NCBI GenBank assembly: GCA_903813345.2
Contig: CAIIXF020000008.1
Span: 21,808,822 to 21,872,821, forward strand
Origin: Owenia fusiformis
Taxonomy: Eukaryota > Annelida > Polychaeta > Sabellida > Oweniidae
Direction of reading: 5' to 3'
Length of the DNA: 64,000 nucleotides
Shown: piece after piece, positions 40,301 to 52,125 of the stretch
How positions within the stretch are numbered: the first letter of the stretch is position 1
How the letters are laid out: every line of letters starts with the position of its first letter
Made by a program: the position numbers and the translations under genes
The notes under the pieces: model-generated
Told to the model about the DNA's origin: nothing
Seen by the model: the letters and a program-made list of their open reading frames with translations, nothing else
The model's database searches: none

Positions 40301-41492
40301 GATAATATACATGTACATTGTACATGTACATTACATTTCAGATTTACATAAGCCATACATGTTCAGAGGGTATACTTACCATCTTTCTGGGCCTGTTGAA
40401 TAAGGTACAAAGCTGCCCTGTCTTTCACAGAGCCACCACCATTTGCAAACTCAGCCTTGGCAAGGATTTCACATCCAGTTTCTGCACTAAACTTATTGAG
40501 ACGTACTAAAGGTGTTCGACCAACCATACCAGCAAATCCATTTCTGATTGCTTCCTGAAACAGGGATCCAAGAATAAAAAGGAATGTTCGAATTCATTAT
40601 TCCATCCATTATTTTCCTATGAGCAATCTATTGAGTGCAATAAAACCTGTGTAAGTGGAACAACCTTAGTTCTGCTAAATAGTATTCCCCTTAGAAGGTG
40701 TTTCACATGTGAAGTTCAATTTAACATTAATTGGGCATCTATGAACGGTGTTTCTCTTAGAAATGTATTCTAGAGGTGGTCCACTTACATGTATTTACAA
40801 ATGTGAGTCTAGTAACTGATGTTTACTATATCCTGACATGTACAAGATGCATGATCACAGAGATCTATAGTAACTGACTTATTACTGATAACCTTGGCAC
40901 CTGCAAATTCTCAAATTAGCAGAGTCATGTATATTTTTAATTTATATAAAAAATTAATACAAAGGTAAATTCTGTCTAATTACTTTGCTAAAATATTCAT
41001 AAAACATTGTAAGCTAAAACTTTGACCATTGGATATATTTATTGATCACTTCCTAACAACAATTGACCATTCAAACTGATGTGTTCAAACTGACATACAT
41101 GTGATGTACACTATACATGTAGCTGAAACTTTTAAATTTACTATAGGTCACAGCTTTACTACAAATTACACTATTAATGTTTTCTCCGTATTGTCCCAGT
41201 TTGAGACATACTCAAACAGACACTAAACCGAATGAATAAATCTAAATATGACTACGAATGATACACTCTTGATGAAGTTGTTGAATTCTCAATCTCAAAT
41301 TATTTCCAAAAAATTAACCAATTCAAGACGGCATTTCGTAGCCATCAATTCAATGATTCTTAAAATAACTTTACATGCATTTGCTTTATAGCATTAACTT
41401 TCGTTTGTCCATAAACTCACCTGAGATAAACACCTCTTTAATTCACAAGCAGCAAATGTTTTGGAGAAATATTGCACTTTCCGAAAAGCCAT
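37333..41492 (-). CDS. Cysteine synthase-like PLP enzyme (fungal MCY1/bacterial CysK type), likely mitochondrial
   Basis: Fold-type II PLP enzyme predicted to carry out beta-replacement, making cysteine or related products. Eight exons in transcript order: 41492-41421, 40554-40380, 39979-39855, 39565-39476, 39114-39000, 38561-38446, 38137-37979 and 37536-37333; phases join, giving 351 residues. The N-terminus ([13 protein letters not shown]) is basic and amphipathic, a plausible mitochondrial presequence. GRTPLVRLN opens the domain; [10 protein letters not shown] holds the Schiff-base Lys, [12 protein letters not shown] the substrate loop and [10 protein letters not shown] the PLP-phosphate loop. 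[12 protein letters not shown] and GASTGLN match the MCY1/CysK group as remembered. There is no heme domain or CBS pair, so it is not cystathionine beta-synthase. The actual substrate is not shown by sequence. Confidence 0.88.
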
Positions 41493-41658
41493 TTTTAAAA
41501 AGGAAGTTAGTTGATACTCGTTCGCTGATAGAAACTTCAGTATGGCTTGCCAATAGTACATGTACTCAAGACAAATCAGATACATGTAAAGTACCACGCG
41601 GACGCGCATCTATTGTATATTCTAACTACAGATTAAGTACTCCCATCTAACCTTTTTT
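41493..41658. promoter_or_regulatory. Upstream region of cysteine synthase-like gene
   Basis: Short region between the minus-strand start at 41492 and a small plus-strand frame at 41659. It holds a locally CG-containing stretch (CACGCGGACGCGC, near 41596). No defined factor site is claimed. Confidence 0.3.
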
Positions 41659-41868
41659 ATGTCTACAAAGTTCCAGAAGAATGATGACTACAGTTCGCGG
41701 CTTTATGCTACTTTTCCCTTGGCATATGGCCTTTATCCAAGAGAAATAGTAGTGTATAAAATGTTGGGTTGGTGTCCTCCAGTCCACCAATTGTTAAGCA
41801 CTGTACCTGTACGTCGAAAACCTGAGGCCCAGGAAGAAGATATAAAATGTCACCTATCATACTTATAG
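41659..41868 (+). CDS. Possible small protein, 69 residues, unrecognised
   Basis: An open frame starts 166 bp upstream of, and divergent from, the cysteine synthase-like gene. Composition is protein-like, with FPLAYGLYPREIVVYKMLGW, then CPPVHQLL and a basic RRKPEAQEED tail, and it is not repeat-derived. AATAAA follows about 20 bp after the stop, close for a 3' end. I do not recognise a family, and it could be a chance frame. Confidence 0.3.
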   Translation: MSTKFQKNDDYSSRLYATFPLAYGLYPREIVVYKMLGWCPPVHQLLSTVPVRRKPEAQEEDIKCHLSYL

Positions 41869-43252
41869 AAAATGTTCTATGTTTATAAATAAATTATTTA
41901 ATTATTAGATTAGTATACAGTAGTCTATATATGACTTAGCTGAATGATGAAAATAATCATGTTATCATCAATGGGGGAGGAGGTCTAGACAATAGATTTA
42001 CCCATTCTCCACCTACATGTAGATTCAGATCTTGACTGTTTTTCACAAAATCTAATTAATTAAATGGTTAATTAGATGCATAAACAGCAAAGATCCTCTT
42101 AATCACATCATTTTTCTCACTGATATTCTATTTTAATACTTTCCACCAGCCAGCCAGCAGTATTTTTATAGTAAGCAACAGCTGGGGGGGGGGGGGATTC
42201 TATTATTTCAAGTTTATATTTTTATGGTTACATATTTATCTTCAACTACAATTACTCTGCTTGGTCCTTATAACCAGGAAAAAAAGCGGGAAGTTTGGGA
42301 GTTAAACCATGATACTTGGCAAATCAATGTAACTTTGGATAAGCTTTAAAATGATATATGACACATACTACAAGGACACTGGAATATGCCTGCCTAGGGG
42401 GGCCCCCATACTTTCGGGACACCCTGTACCATTGTATCCTATGATCTAAAAGGATTTTTGAGATATATTTTGGATGGTATAAATACATTGGTTGGTCAAT
42501 GTTACCAACTTATTTTGATGCAACCACATGTATCATTGTTAGGACATATATAAGTAACAGACAAACAGATCTTTGTTTCAATTTTTATTCATAGTTTTTA
42601 CATTCTTGTTCAGTGCAAACGTAAAAAGATTATATTTACTGTATATACATATTCACACAACATTTATATTATGATTGTAAAGTTTAGAAAACATTCATAC
42701 TGCATTGTAGGTCCTATAAACCATTAATGAAGCAAAATACATCCTCAGATAATTACCGTTAAAGCAATTTCAAAGAAATACCTCACATAATCATGAAGCA
42801 TGGAATCTGGATTCAAAAATTGGCATGGTTTTTTAACACATTACAGGCATCAAATGATAAACCTGTATGCCTGACACACACTCATTTGATAATATGAAAC
42901 AGCTATTTCACTTTGGCATTTGCTGCAACATTATCCTTCAAATACTTAATAAATAACAATGCTTGTGACATCTCCACTGTTGTCCATTCAACTGATAAAT
43001 CATCGTAACCAATATGTTATTTTCACTCAAATCTTTCAGATTTTGATAATTTTGCTTTGTTCAAGTCGAGGTTGTATTATTCTAACTCTGCTGATCCAGT
43101 GTGTATCTTGCAATAAGGAAATATGCTAAGTTGAACTTTTGAAGTCCATTTTTATCACTTTGTTGGTCCAAAGTTCCATCACAGAGATACAAATTGAGAT
43201 AGGGGGATTATTCTGGTCTTGTCCACGATTGTTGCCTTGTTGTCTCCTGTCT
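41869..43252. other. Intergenic and CCT4 3' UTR
   Basis: Contains a G homopolymer run at about 42183-42196 and a solitary mariner-like terminus ending GGACACCCTGTA near 42418-42429, with no partner end found. The rest is AT-rich without gene signals. Confidence 0.4.
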
Positions 43253-46200
43253 TCACCGTACAGAGTTCACCTGGAGATCACATAACATGTAGATGATTAT
43301 CAAACATTGATAAGAGTTATCTTATCTATATTTATCAGTTATCAATTTTAGTTTACAGTTATCATTTATAGTCATATTTAGTTCAGTTATATTAAGTGCA
43401 GAGTCCTCTTATTTAGAGTTATCTTTTATAGTTCAGGGTATCATATATTGTTCATTTTAGTTCAGAGTTGTCATGCTCAGCTACGAGTAGTTCATATTGG
43501 TATGATATTTATTAGTTTGTCTCAAACTAAGATATATGTTAACTTGTGCATCAATACTGCATGTATTTTGAAAATAATGTAAATCAAAATATATCAGTGA
43601 AAATACTTACAATATCATCTATTTTCATGATACTGCGTACACATTCTGCAGCTAAAGAGATGGCGCTAGTGGACACTAACAATGGTTGCACTACATTCTC
43701 TTCCAAGATATTTGTAATAGCACCCTGGAAAACAATGCCACAACACATAAATACATGAACTTGCATTTCAGCTACCAAACTTTATTCATTATTTCTATTC
43801 ATTAAACTCATAGTTATTATTATATGGAAGCAGGTATTCTCAGTTATTCCAATCAGTCATAGACATCAGACTGGGGCGGTATTGTGTTCATCAAAGAATC
43901 TGCATTATCGAGTACAATAACAACTGTAGTATCTAGGACTGTATAACATCTAGTAAATTGTGGTATTTTTATTGTATAACATCGAGTACAACTGTAGTAT
44001 CTAGGACTGTATAACATCAGCTAATAAGAATGCTAATGATACTACATTAATTTTATGTCAAATATATATATGTAATCAATTTTTTAATAGACACACGTAC
44101 AATATATATGTACGACACATATAATGGAATGATTGCTCTCAAGTTGAGACTTTTTTTGAGCCTGTGTCTACATTCTTACCTTTCTAACATTGATGCCAGC
44201 TGATTTTTCCCCCTTAGCATGCCTGTTCCTGAGTTCAGTTACAGTTGCTATAGGATTAAGACCTGCATTTTCAGAGAGGGTGAATGGGATAATTTCTAAG
44301 GCATCGGCAAAAGCTCTGAAATATGGATGAAATTTATTAGAACAAAAGGTTACTTTGCAGTTTAATAAATATATGTTTACAGTAAAATTCACTGGATATT
44401 GTCAAATTGACTAAGGTGCTTGTGGTGCATTCTAGTCAGGGGTTTCAAAAGATCTGATAACAGGCATATTAAAACGAGAAAAGTTAAAATTATTGGAAAT
44501 TATGATTTTACCATGGAACCACAGTAATATTTTTCAAAAAACAGGCAAATTTGTATAAAAATACAATGCTGCTTGCTGCTAATGAAACCCCTGCTTATGT
44601 ACTATTGGTACCCACCTATAGCAATACTGCTCCATGCCTGATAAAGATAGTGAGTATTCATGTAGGGCCAGGGCTACTTCAGTCTCAGGGGCTCCTCCAC
44701 CAGAAATCAGGGCCCTAGAATGAACATGTATAGTAGAAAATTACCCTTTCATGGAGCTCAACAAAAGGTCATTAGATCATATCAGCAAAAAAACTGTAAA
44801 ACAATTTGTAAAGTCAGAGGGCAGTATGACTAACCACTGTGGATTCAGGGTAGAGGATTGAATATAGTGGAGTGAACTGTAGATTACAATTATTCACCTT
44901 TTCAGTTGAAGATTCTCAGTTATTCCAATCAGTCATAGAAATCAGACTGGGGCGGTATTGTGTTCATCATAGAATCTACCAAATGTTGCCATGAAGATAT
45001 ATACACTTGTAAACTGTACCACATTTCAGACATTTAAAAAACATTATTCACCTCTTTTTCACGAGACATCTGATAACACAGAGAGCATCATGTATAGATC
45101 TGTCAGCCTCTTCTAAGACTAGTTTGTTAGATCCTCTCACAATAACAGACACTGCCTGACCAGGGTTGAGTACACCTGTCACCTGGAAACATTAGAAAGT
45201 ACATAGAAACTATGTAGGTATGGAGTACATCTGTTACATGTATGTACTGGGTTGAGTACACCTGTCACCTGGAAACATTAGAAAGTACATAGAACCTATG
45301 TAGGTATGGAATACATCTGTTATGTACTGTCAGTTTTGGACACAGGGTTTATCCTTCTGGAAATATGTGAATATATGTCCATCGGTCCCTCAGGATATAC
45401 ACCTACTTCCCTTGGGATAAATCCTGTATTCAAGACCTCCAGTACATAACCCTTACATATCCATATTTATAGCAGGACTTTATCTTTTATGTTGTGTTTT
45501 TTAATCAAATGAAATTCAAAACATGTTACTTCATCGAAAAGACTTGAGCGGGAGTTTAAAAAAAAAAATCTTTGATATCCAAGCAGTTCTTCATACAACA
45601 ATATATATTACTGTCAAAATGGTATGGTAATGAAAGGGTGTAGTATAACTGTGGAGTGTCTACAATAGGGCTCTCACGGTTTCATAATTCCTCGGTTCGG
45701 GTCGGTTCACGGTTTTATCTCCTCAGTTTCGGTTTTCGGTTCTTATCGCACTTTAATGTAAAAAATCAAATAATTCAAAAAGATGGCGCGATTTCATTAT
45801 TTAAATGAGCAGCCCGGGAACATGTTTACCTCTGATCTAAGTCAGTTTTATTTACAAATTAATCATTAACTTTGCATTGTATTTTATTTATGCGATGATA
45901 AATAGATGGCGCGATTTCATAATAAATAAGCGGCCGGGAGCATGTATAATTCTGATCTATTCTATTTCTGCAGACAGCAAATTTTCACATTTTTCACACA
46001 TACGTTTCTCATATACCATAACGATTTTGCAAAGCCGGCATATCGTTCTTTCCGGGAGAGGAACACCATCTTTCGTTGGAAATCCAAAATAACCCCAAGA
46101 GTGGGCCTTGTACGACTTTTGAGCGTTTAGAATGCCGAAATCTTCACCTCTCGTTTCGAGATTCATCTTCCTCTACTTTAGCGAATGGCACTTTTTTCTG

Positions 46201-49200
46201 AATTAACGAACCGTTAAAAAACTGAACATCTGAGTTTTCGAACCGAACGTACCGACCGATGCCCAAGAACTGCGGAGCACCGCGGTTTCGGTGCACCGTT
46301 AGACCCTTAGTATACAACCATATATTGTAGGTTTCTACTAGCGATTGGTGGCTACCCTTACCTTAACAACCTTACTGGAACCAGTCTGTATTTCCTCCAC
46401 TAACTCGGCAGATCCCAACATGTCAGCTGTACAATGGTCTAGACTGGCTATAGGCTTGCAACCAATACTCTGAATAATAGATATAACAGGATTTAGATAC
46501 AGCATTCAGTACATTTCATTTAGTTCAAATGGCAAAGTTTCGAGTTTTCTCATCCATGTTGAAGTTATCAAGAAAAAGATCACAAACCTCTTAAGATGAG
46601 GAATGGTAAAACCTACCTTGCAAATGAACTCTATATCCTCTCTCTCGATGTCTTTGATGAGCATAATCTTCATCTTGGCAAGGAAATGTTCAGCTAGATC
46701 ACTCACAGCATCCCTGAAGGCAAATGAGCCAATAAATACATACAGCATTTTTAATAATCTCCTGCAAAGCTCCCCTAGTTGATCAGATCATGCAAATTCA
46801 AACAATGTCTTCTCCAAGGTGTCCATCAAATGTGGATGCAGAACTTTTAACAGATAAATCATCGTAAACATACACCATCTATTACCCTATTTTCCAAGTC
46901 AATTAATTCATTTCCAACCAACCTGTTGATGCTTGGCACAACTTTTAATTCATCATATTGAGAATTTTTATACAAAATGCAATGCATATTGTAATATACA
47001 TGTATGTAGTTTCTGGATATATGTGTTGCCCTTTATGTTAAGTTATGTTATACACACAAATATAGGGTTAAACCGTTTTTTTTCCATTCACACTAACCTG
47101 AGTATAGATTTTTGAATAAGGAGGACATTGCATCCAGACTTTTTGATCTGCTTGACAATGTTCAATATGTACTGCCTCTCCTCTCTCAAGACCCTATCCA
47201 TCTGAGTGTAATCTGATACAACAACTTGGTTCTCCATCTGAAAGTGTAGTATATGTACAATAGAAAGAATACAACACCGAGTCGTTGATTATATTGTGTT
47301 TGAAAGACAAGCCACTTTTACAGCTGATGCTTTGACAAATCATAAATAATTTTCATTTTTCATTTTGGATTGATGATCCTCAGAATTTCCAATCAGTCAT
47401 AAAATTCAGACTGGGGCGGTATTGTGTTCATCATAGAATCTGGATTTCTTCTCTAATCAGTAGCTGGTACATTTTTAAAATTTAATATGTGGATTGAGGA
47501 AAACCTAAACTTAGGGTGTTTATCACTGTGTAAGCCTAGGCCTTTATTGTGTACTAACATCAGTTTTAGGTGGTGATATACAGAACTGAATGAGACCAAT
47601 TTTTGCTTTCTCTACTTTGTTAGGTCCTCCAGCTCCTGAGGTTTTCTGTGTGAACACTAGACCATCTATGAGTTCTGTGTCTTCAACTGTCCCACTAGAA
47701 TTCAAATTAACCACTACATTAGCAACAAAGTTATGTAATATGTACTTGTACAATCAACCATTTCCTAGCTTCTCAGAAAATATGTATAAAGGACCTACAA
47801 ATTACATGTACTACTCTTTCAATTTGGAAGGTAAACAATTTTTAACCATACGATATATTCAGACATTTCAAATAAAATAAATGAAACACAAGTAGTGGAC
47901 TGTCTAAGTCTAAGGACAATCTAATCAGGCCGCATACAGAATCCAACAGATAATAGACTTTTCACTTACCCTAATTTTTTTACAATTTTAATGTCTCTGA
48001 GATCAACGTTGGTGTCTTTGGCAATATCTGTGACTCTGAGAATTGAGTCAACCACAATAGGACTGATGATACTGGAGTACTGGGAGACAACCTGTAAACA
48101 TATTGATACAGTGTAGACTATTTTCAAGATATTATCATTCAGTATCTTTTCATGACAAGGTTTGTTTGTACAACTCAATGCAACCTTTTTACATATCAAT
48201 TTTTTGCAAGGATGTAATTGACATACATCAGTTGCTATTAACTACCAGAATTTAGAAGATTACCTTTGAATTAAGTGAAGTAGATGCATTTTTGAGGAGC
48301 ACCTCTCTGTCTGACAGATCAACAGGAGTGGCAATTTTCTCCAAGATCTCACAAGACTTCTGAGCTGCACCCTGGAAGGACTCTGATATAGTTGTGGGGT
48401 GTATACCTACAACACAACAGATATACATAACACTTTTACATCAATATTCTACCATTGAAGCATTAAAGCAAACTGCAACCAGTTATTAGATGCAAAGTTT
48501 TCCGAGTTGAAAGTTTTCTACAACCAATTAAACAATGTGCGAATAAAATTTAAAGTAATCTTATCAGTTTTGGAATTTATTATGAGAATTTTGACCCTGG
48601 CGAGGAAAAGTTGGAGTTGGAATGGGCATCCAGGCTATTCTTTTCAGTCTGATGACTAACTTTCACAGGAGTTTAGTATGTGCCTATTTTTTGATTAAAG
48701 AAATATTCAGTATACATGTATTCTGAAGAATACCCTAAGAGTAAAGTCAATTTGTTATCTGATTCAACTTCCAATTGGAAAAACATATTGATTTACCTTT
48801 AGCTAGAAGTTTTGCACTGGCATCAAGCAAACTTCCTGCAATGACTACCACAGAAGTTGTACCATCTCCAGCCTCAATATCTTGTGCTTTGGACAGCTCA
48901 ACCAACTGGAATTTACCAATTAAAAACATTAGAAAAGTGTCTTGTTAACTTCAAGCAACAACACTTAATCAATGTATTTTAATTCAAATTAAAGCCCAAT
49001 CCCTTTAATGTTCAAATAGATGTCCCCCTATGTTTGGTTAATGTAAAAGGATGGAACAGTGCTTTGATTTTAGCCATTTTCGGAGGTTGCGAGTCATACT
49101 GACATGAGTTTATACTAGCCTAGGTGATAGATATTAGTTGCACTAACCATTTTGGCAGCCGGGTGAAGTACTTTCATTTCCTTCAGTATAGTAGCTCCAT

Positions 49201-51695
49201 CATTTGTGATTGTGACATCGCCATTAGAGGCCTGGATCTAAAATATAATTTATACATTATTCCTGTTGTTCAAATAATGAATTCATTTAATAGAAACATA
49301 TTTTTCCCCTTGCTAATTGAAATTTCTTTGATGATATGTTAAAGAATCCCATTTCAAACAGCCTGTATCATGCACAACATAGTTAGAGATGGAGAGAGTG
49401 TACTTGCCATTTTATCCATGCCCCTAGGGCCTAAACTTGTACGTATAGCATCTGCAACAGCTGAAAATAACAAAATTTAAAATTTATAAAAAATGTATAT
49501 ATTGAAAACGTATATCGAAAGCTCTAGGGCTCGGACCGGTACTCGGGAATGACAAGTCAGGTGCAAAATGTGGCCGGATTCGGTTACAGACTTCAATATC
49601 CGAAAACCGAACCCATTTCTGTTCTAAATAATCACACGATTCTATGCCTGGATATTGCAAAAACGTCTAGAAATCAAAGAATATGAACAAAATCTCACCT
49701 CAACGCTGATAATCACTATTTTTTGTGCTTTTATTTTTCGTCCCAACATATTTATGATACCCGGATGTAGGTCATAGGAATTCTGGAATACCCGGAAGTT
49801 AACAACAACGACAGGAGACATAAGTTTTGTCATATTTTTCATTGAAAATAAGAATTTTGAAGCAGTTTGACAAGATCTTGACGTATAAGTTTACTTTCTT
49901 GGACTATCATAAGTTAAAGTTCAGCTATTCAGATTCGTTGACCAAAACGGTTTTCGGTTGTGATTTTCACAACCGGACCGAGCCCTAGAAAGCTCTCTAT
50001 TACGGCGAAAGGGTGTAACGTCTACACCATTTTGGGGTAACTTCGACATGTGGGGTAACTTCGACACCTTGTTGTTTATTTGCTCTAATTTCTGATCTAG
50101 GGGGAAGTAGTGCTTGCAACGGTAATGGATCTCACTGCCGGTAAATTTCACCTCCATTACCTTACCGTTACCGATAATCGTTGATACTGATAATGTTCCT
50201 AAAATCCCGGGGAAAAATCTGAAAGTGAAACTAAAATATTTGGAAAAATCCTTAACGAAGCCGATTTCTCAGCTCGATTTCCCGCTCACATCAACTACAG
50301 TGGATATATTGTATCATCGTGTATCTCGTGTGTGATTGTGTATTGTTAGGAAGTCTTTGAATGATAATATAGAGTGAATTCGATCAAATTGATCAAATTA
50401 TTTGTGTTTGTTTTTACTTCACAGAAATATCACGTCACGTGATTTGTCATATATATGTCGAAATATAAGCATAAATGTCACAGTTTGAAGGATAAATGTC
50501 AGAATATTTACCGGAAGTGTTTATATTTCCAAAGAGCTTTCGGACTTTTCTATTCTATTACTAAAGGTAGATTGATGGTGACGACTTTGAATGTAACACC
50601 TGAACTTCAACTGACTTTTAAAATTACGAATAGATTTACAAAACTTGTAGGTATGTAAAGAAGGGTAGAGTCAGTACGTCTATTTCCAAACACCCCCATC
50701 AAAAAATGTAGTTAGCTTGGCTGTACTGCACATCTATGCTATGATTCTATATATATTATGTGTATTATCCACTGTAGAATGCATTTGCAGAAAAAATTGC
50801 GAAAAATTGTAAAAAATATCTGGGTTATTCCATTTTTACTACAAGGTATTTTAGGGGGGTAATTCCGAACAGGAGTTTTTTTGGGGGGTAAATCCGAACA
50901 CTTGCATGGGGGTAATTCCAAACACTTAACTTAAACTTAATTGTTTTAATTATTAGATTGATGGTATATCATTATATGATACCCTTAACTTATGATACTG
51001 GATCTGTCACCCCTGCATATCAAGAAACCCAAATTTAAATCATTTATTACTGACATTTATTTATTTAAACACACAGAGTTTGTGGGGGTAATTCCAAACA
51101 CTAGCATGGGGGTAATTCCGAACACCTAAATCATCATAATTGATTATTTTATTGTAAGATTGTTGATATACATCATTATATTGTATCTTTCAGGCTATAA
51201 ATATTGTGTAGAGGTAGTAGAGGTACTATTATTCAATTCATTGATCTGCTTGCCATTATTTGGAACCCGTTCGTGTTACCCCCCTGTTTGGATTTGGACG
51301 TATTGACTCTAATGAGCACTTGCAATTCATAAAGAACTGAAAAAGAATGAGTCAGAAATCTCAGTCTGACATATGAATTCATGATTTGACAGAGATCATT
51401 TTCTAACTTTTTTCCTTTTTTTCTTGAAAAATTTCACAGATCTGTCAAAATAGCTACGTTTGGGACATTGGAGTCCCAAATTTTGCACGCAAAACTGACA
51501 CATGGCCACATGGAGCGTTGTCAAGATTGCACATTTTCTTTATTTCATGAGAAGCCAAGCCAAATTTGGTTGCTATGACACAATTTTTTTCAAACCTTTT
51601 GCAGCAGTTATGTTGCTCCCTCGAATTTGGGCAGGCTTGTCTTTATCTTGATATTCCGACTTCTTTCCTTGTCTAGGTGCTTGTTTAGGCCCCAT
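43253..51695 (-). CDS. CCT4: T-complex protein 1 subunit delta (CCT4)
   Basis: Subunit of the cytosolic TRiC/CCT chaperonin, which folds actin, tubulin and WD40 proteins in an ATP-dependent double ring. Exons in transcript order: 51695-51596, 49460-49408, 49237-49148, 48905-48797, 48406-48264, 48091-47970, 47694-47559, 47237-47098, 46713-46617, 46469-46362, 45182-45052, 44714-44616, 44315-44180, 43724-43611 and 43270-43253. All phases join, giving 531 residues (human about 539). [12 protein letters not shown] near the start, TNDGAT (62-67), GDGTTS (94-99), [10 protein letters not shown] and GGGAPE (415-420) are visible, and [17 protein letters not shown] identifies delta. The ATPase Asp motif is in GDGTTS. 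Intron 2 begins with GC rather than GT. Introns host three C/D snoRNA copies and two hAT elements. Confidence 0.96.
43831..43903 (-). ncRNA. C/D box snoRNA, intronic copy 1 (28S guide)
   Basis: In the CCT4 sense strand: terminal stem GCAG-ATTCT with AGAAT-CTGC, C box TTGATGA (43888-43894), D' box CTGA (43866-43869), C'-like ATGACTGA, and D box CTGA (43840-43843). The 18 nt before D' are ACACAATACCGCCCCAGT. It lies in the intron between exons 13 and 14, about 105 nt from the 3' splice site. The C box has U for the usual purine at position 1, so this copy may be weaker. Confidence 0.82.
44910..44977 (-). ncRNA. C/D box snoRNA, intronic copy 2 (28S guide)
   Basis: Best copy. Stem AGATTCT/AGAATCT closes a 68-nt unit with C box ATGATGA (44964-44970), D' CTGA (44942-44945), C'-like ATGACTGA, and D box CTGA (44916-44919). 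The D' guide TACCGCCCCAGT is complementary to the conserved 28S rRNA segment ACUGGGGCGGUA. By the +5 rule, the second G after ACU would be 2'-O-methylated. The site matches, from memory, that of yeast snR38/SNORD1. It lies in the intron between exons 11 and 12. Confidence 0.88.
45163..45334. repeat. 86-bp tandem duplication across the CCT4 exon 11 acceptor
   Basis: Two copies (45163-45248 and 45249-45334) of a segment containing GGGTTGAGTACACCTGTCAC followed by CTGGAAACATTAGAAAG. The first includes the start of exon 11 and its 3' splice site; the second lies upstream in the intron with its own AG. Confidence 0.9.
45666..46309 (-). mobile_element. hAT element, 644 bp, with BED-type zinc finger fragment
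   Basis: Ends TAGGGCTCTCACGGT and, in complement, TAAGGGTCTAACGGT. Flanking 8-mers GTCTACAA (45658-45665) and GTATACAA (46310-46317) differ by one base, as expected for a hAT target duplication. On the minus strand at 45957-46166, a 69-residue frame has [19 protein letters not shown] and CEKCE. Its W-x-x-F and CxxC spacing recalls BED zinc fingers of hAT transposases. No catalytic domain remains. It lies in the intron between CCT4 exons 10 and 11. Confidence 0.82.
47374..47442 (-). ncRNA. C/D box snoRNA, intronic copy 3 (28S guide)
   Basis: C box ATGATGA (47428-47434), D' CTGA (47406-47409), C'-like ATGACTGA, and D box CTGA (47380-47383). Stem GATTCT pairs with AGGATC through one G-U. The 18-nt D' guide is identical to the other two copies, while the D-guide side has changed (GGAAATT against GGAATAA). 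It lies in the intron between CCT4 exons 7 and 8, about 135 nt from the 3' splice site. Confidence 0.85.
49525..49987. mobile_element. hAT-type MITE, 463 bp, perfect 8-bp duplication
   Basis: Ends TAGGGCTCGGACCGG and CCGGACCGAGCCCTA are perfect complements. GAAAGCTC flanks both sides exactly (49517-49524 and 49988-49995). It lies in CCT4 intron 1. The terminus TAGGGCTC is shared with the hAT element at 45666, suggesting one mobilising source. There is no coding content. Confidence 0.92.
50668..51309. mobile_element. TA-flanked TIR element with GGGGTAATTCC repeats
   Basis: Ends GAGTCAGTACGTCTA and TGGACGTATTGACTC are inverted, with TA at 50666-50667 and 51310-51311. Inside, the phrase GGGGGTAATTCCGAACAC recurs about five times with small changes, on the left and right flanks of the core. 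It lies in CCT4 intron 1. Confidence 0.7.
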
Positions 51696-52125
51696 ATTAG
51701 ATAGATATGGAACAAATCTTTACTTCAGTGAACGATTGAATGCTGTTAACGTCTTAAAATGTCGAGATTGTGACAGATTTTAGCCAGAAAAATGTGGAAA
51801 TTTCTGGAATATCAAATATGGCCGACGTAGTCTCGTTATATTTTGAGAAAGTGGAATTCAAATCTTTGATATTTTACTGCATCTAAATCAAGTATTTTTA
51901 AGTAATACATTGAGATTATTATTATCTATGAAAAATTTGTACTATTTAATTTTCAAAATGACGAATGTTTTACAAACATTGAATTACTTAGATATATGAC
52001 GTCACGTTGCGGGAAAATATGGAGGGAACAAAATTTTAGTTTTTCATGTTTTTCTCATTTTATAATCTACCAATTTAAAGATCGAAATCTAAGTAAGATA
52101 ATCAACTGTATATGGTACACGAGAT
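51696..52125. promoter_or_regulatory. Bidirectional CCT4/DTL promoter
   Basis: 430 bp between opposite start codons. A perfect palindromic CRE TGACGTCA (51997-52004) sits 4 bp before GCGGGAAA (52009-52016), an E2F-type core. DTL is an E2F target in vertebrates; the pairing here is inference from sequence. Confidence 0.55.
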
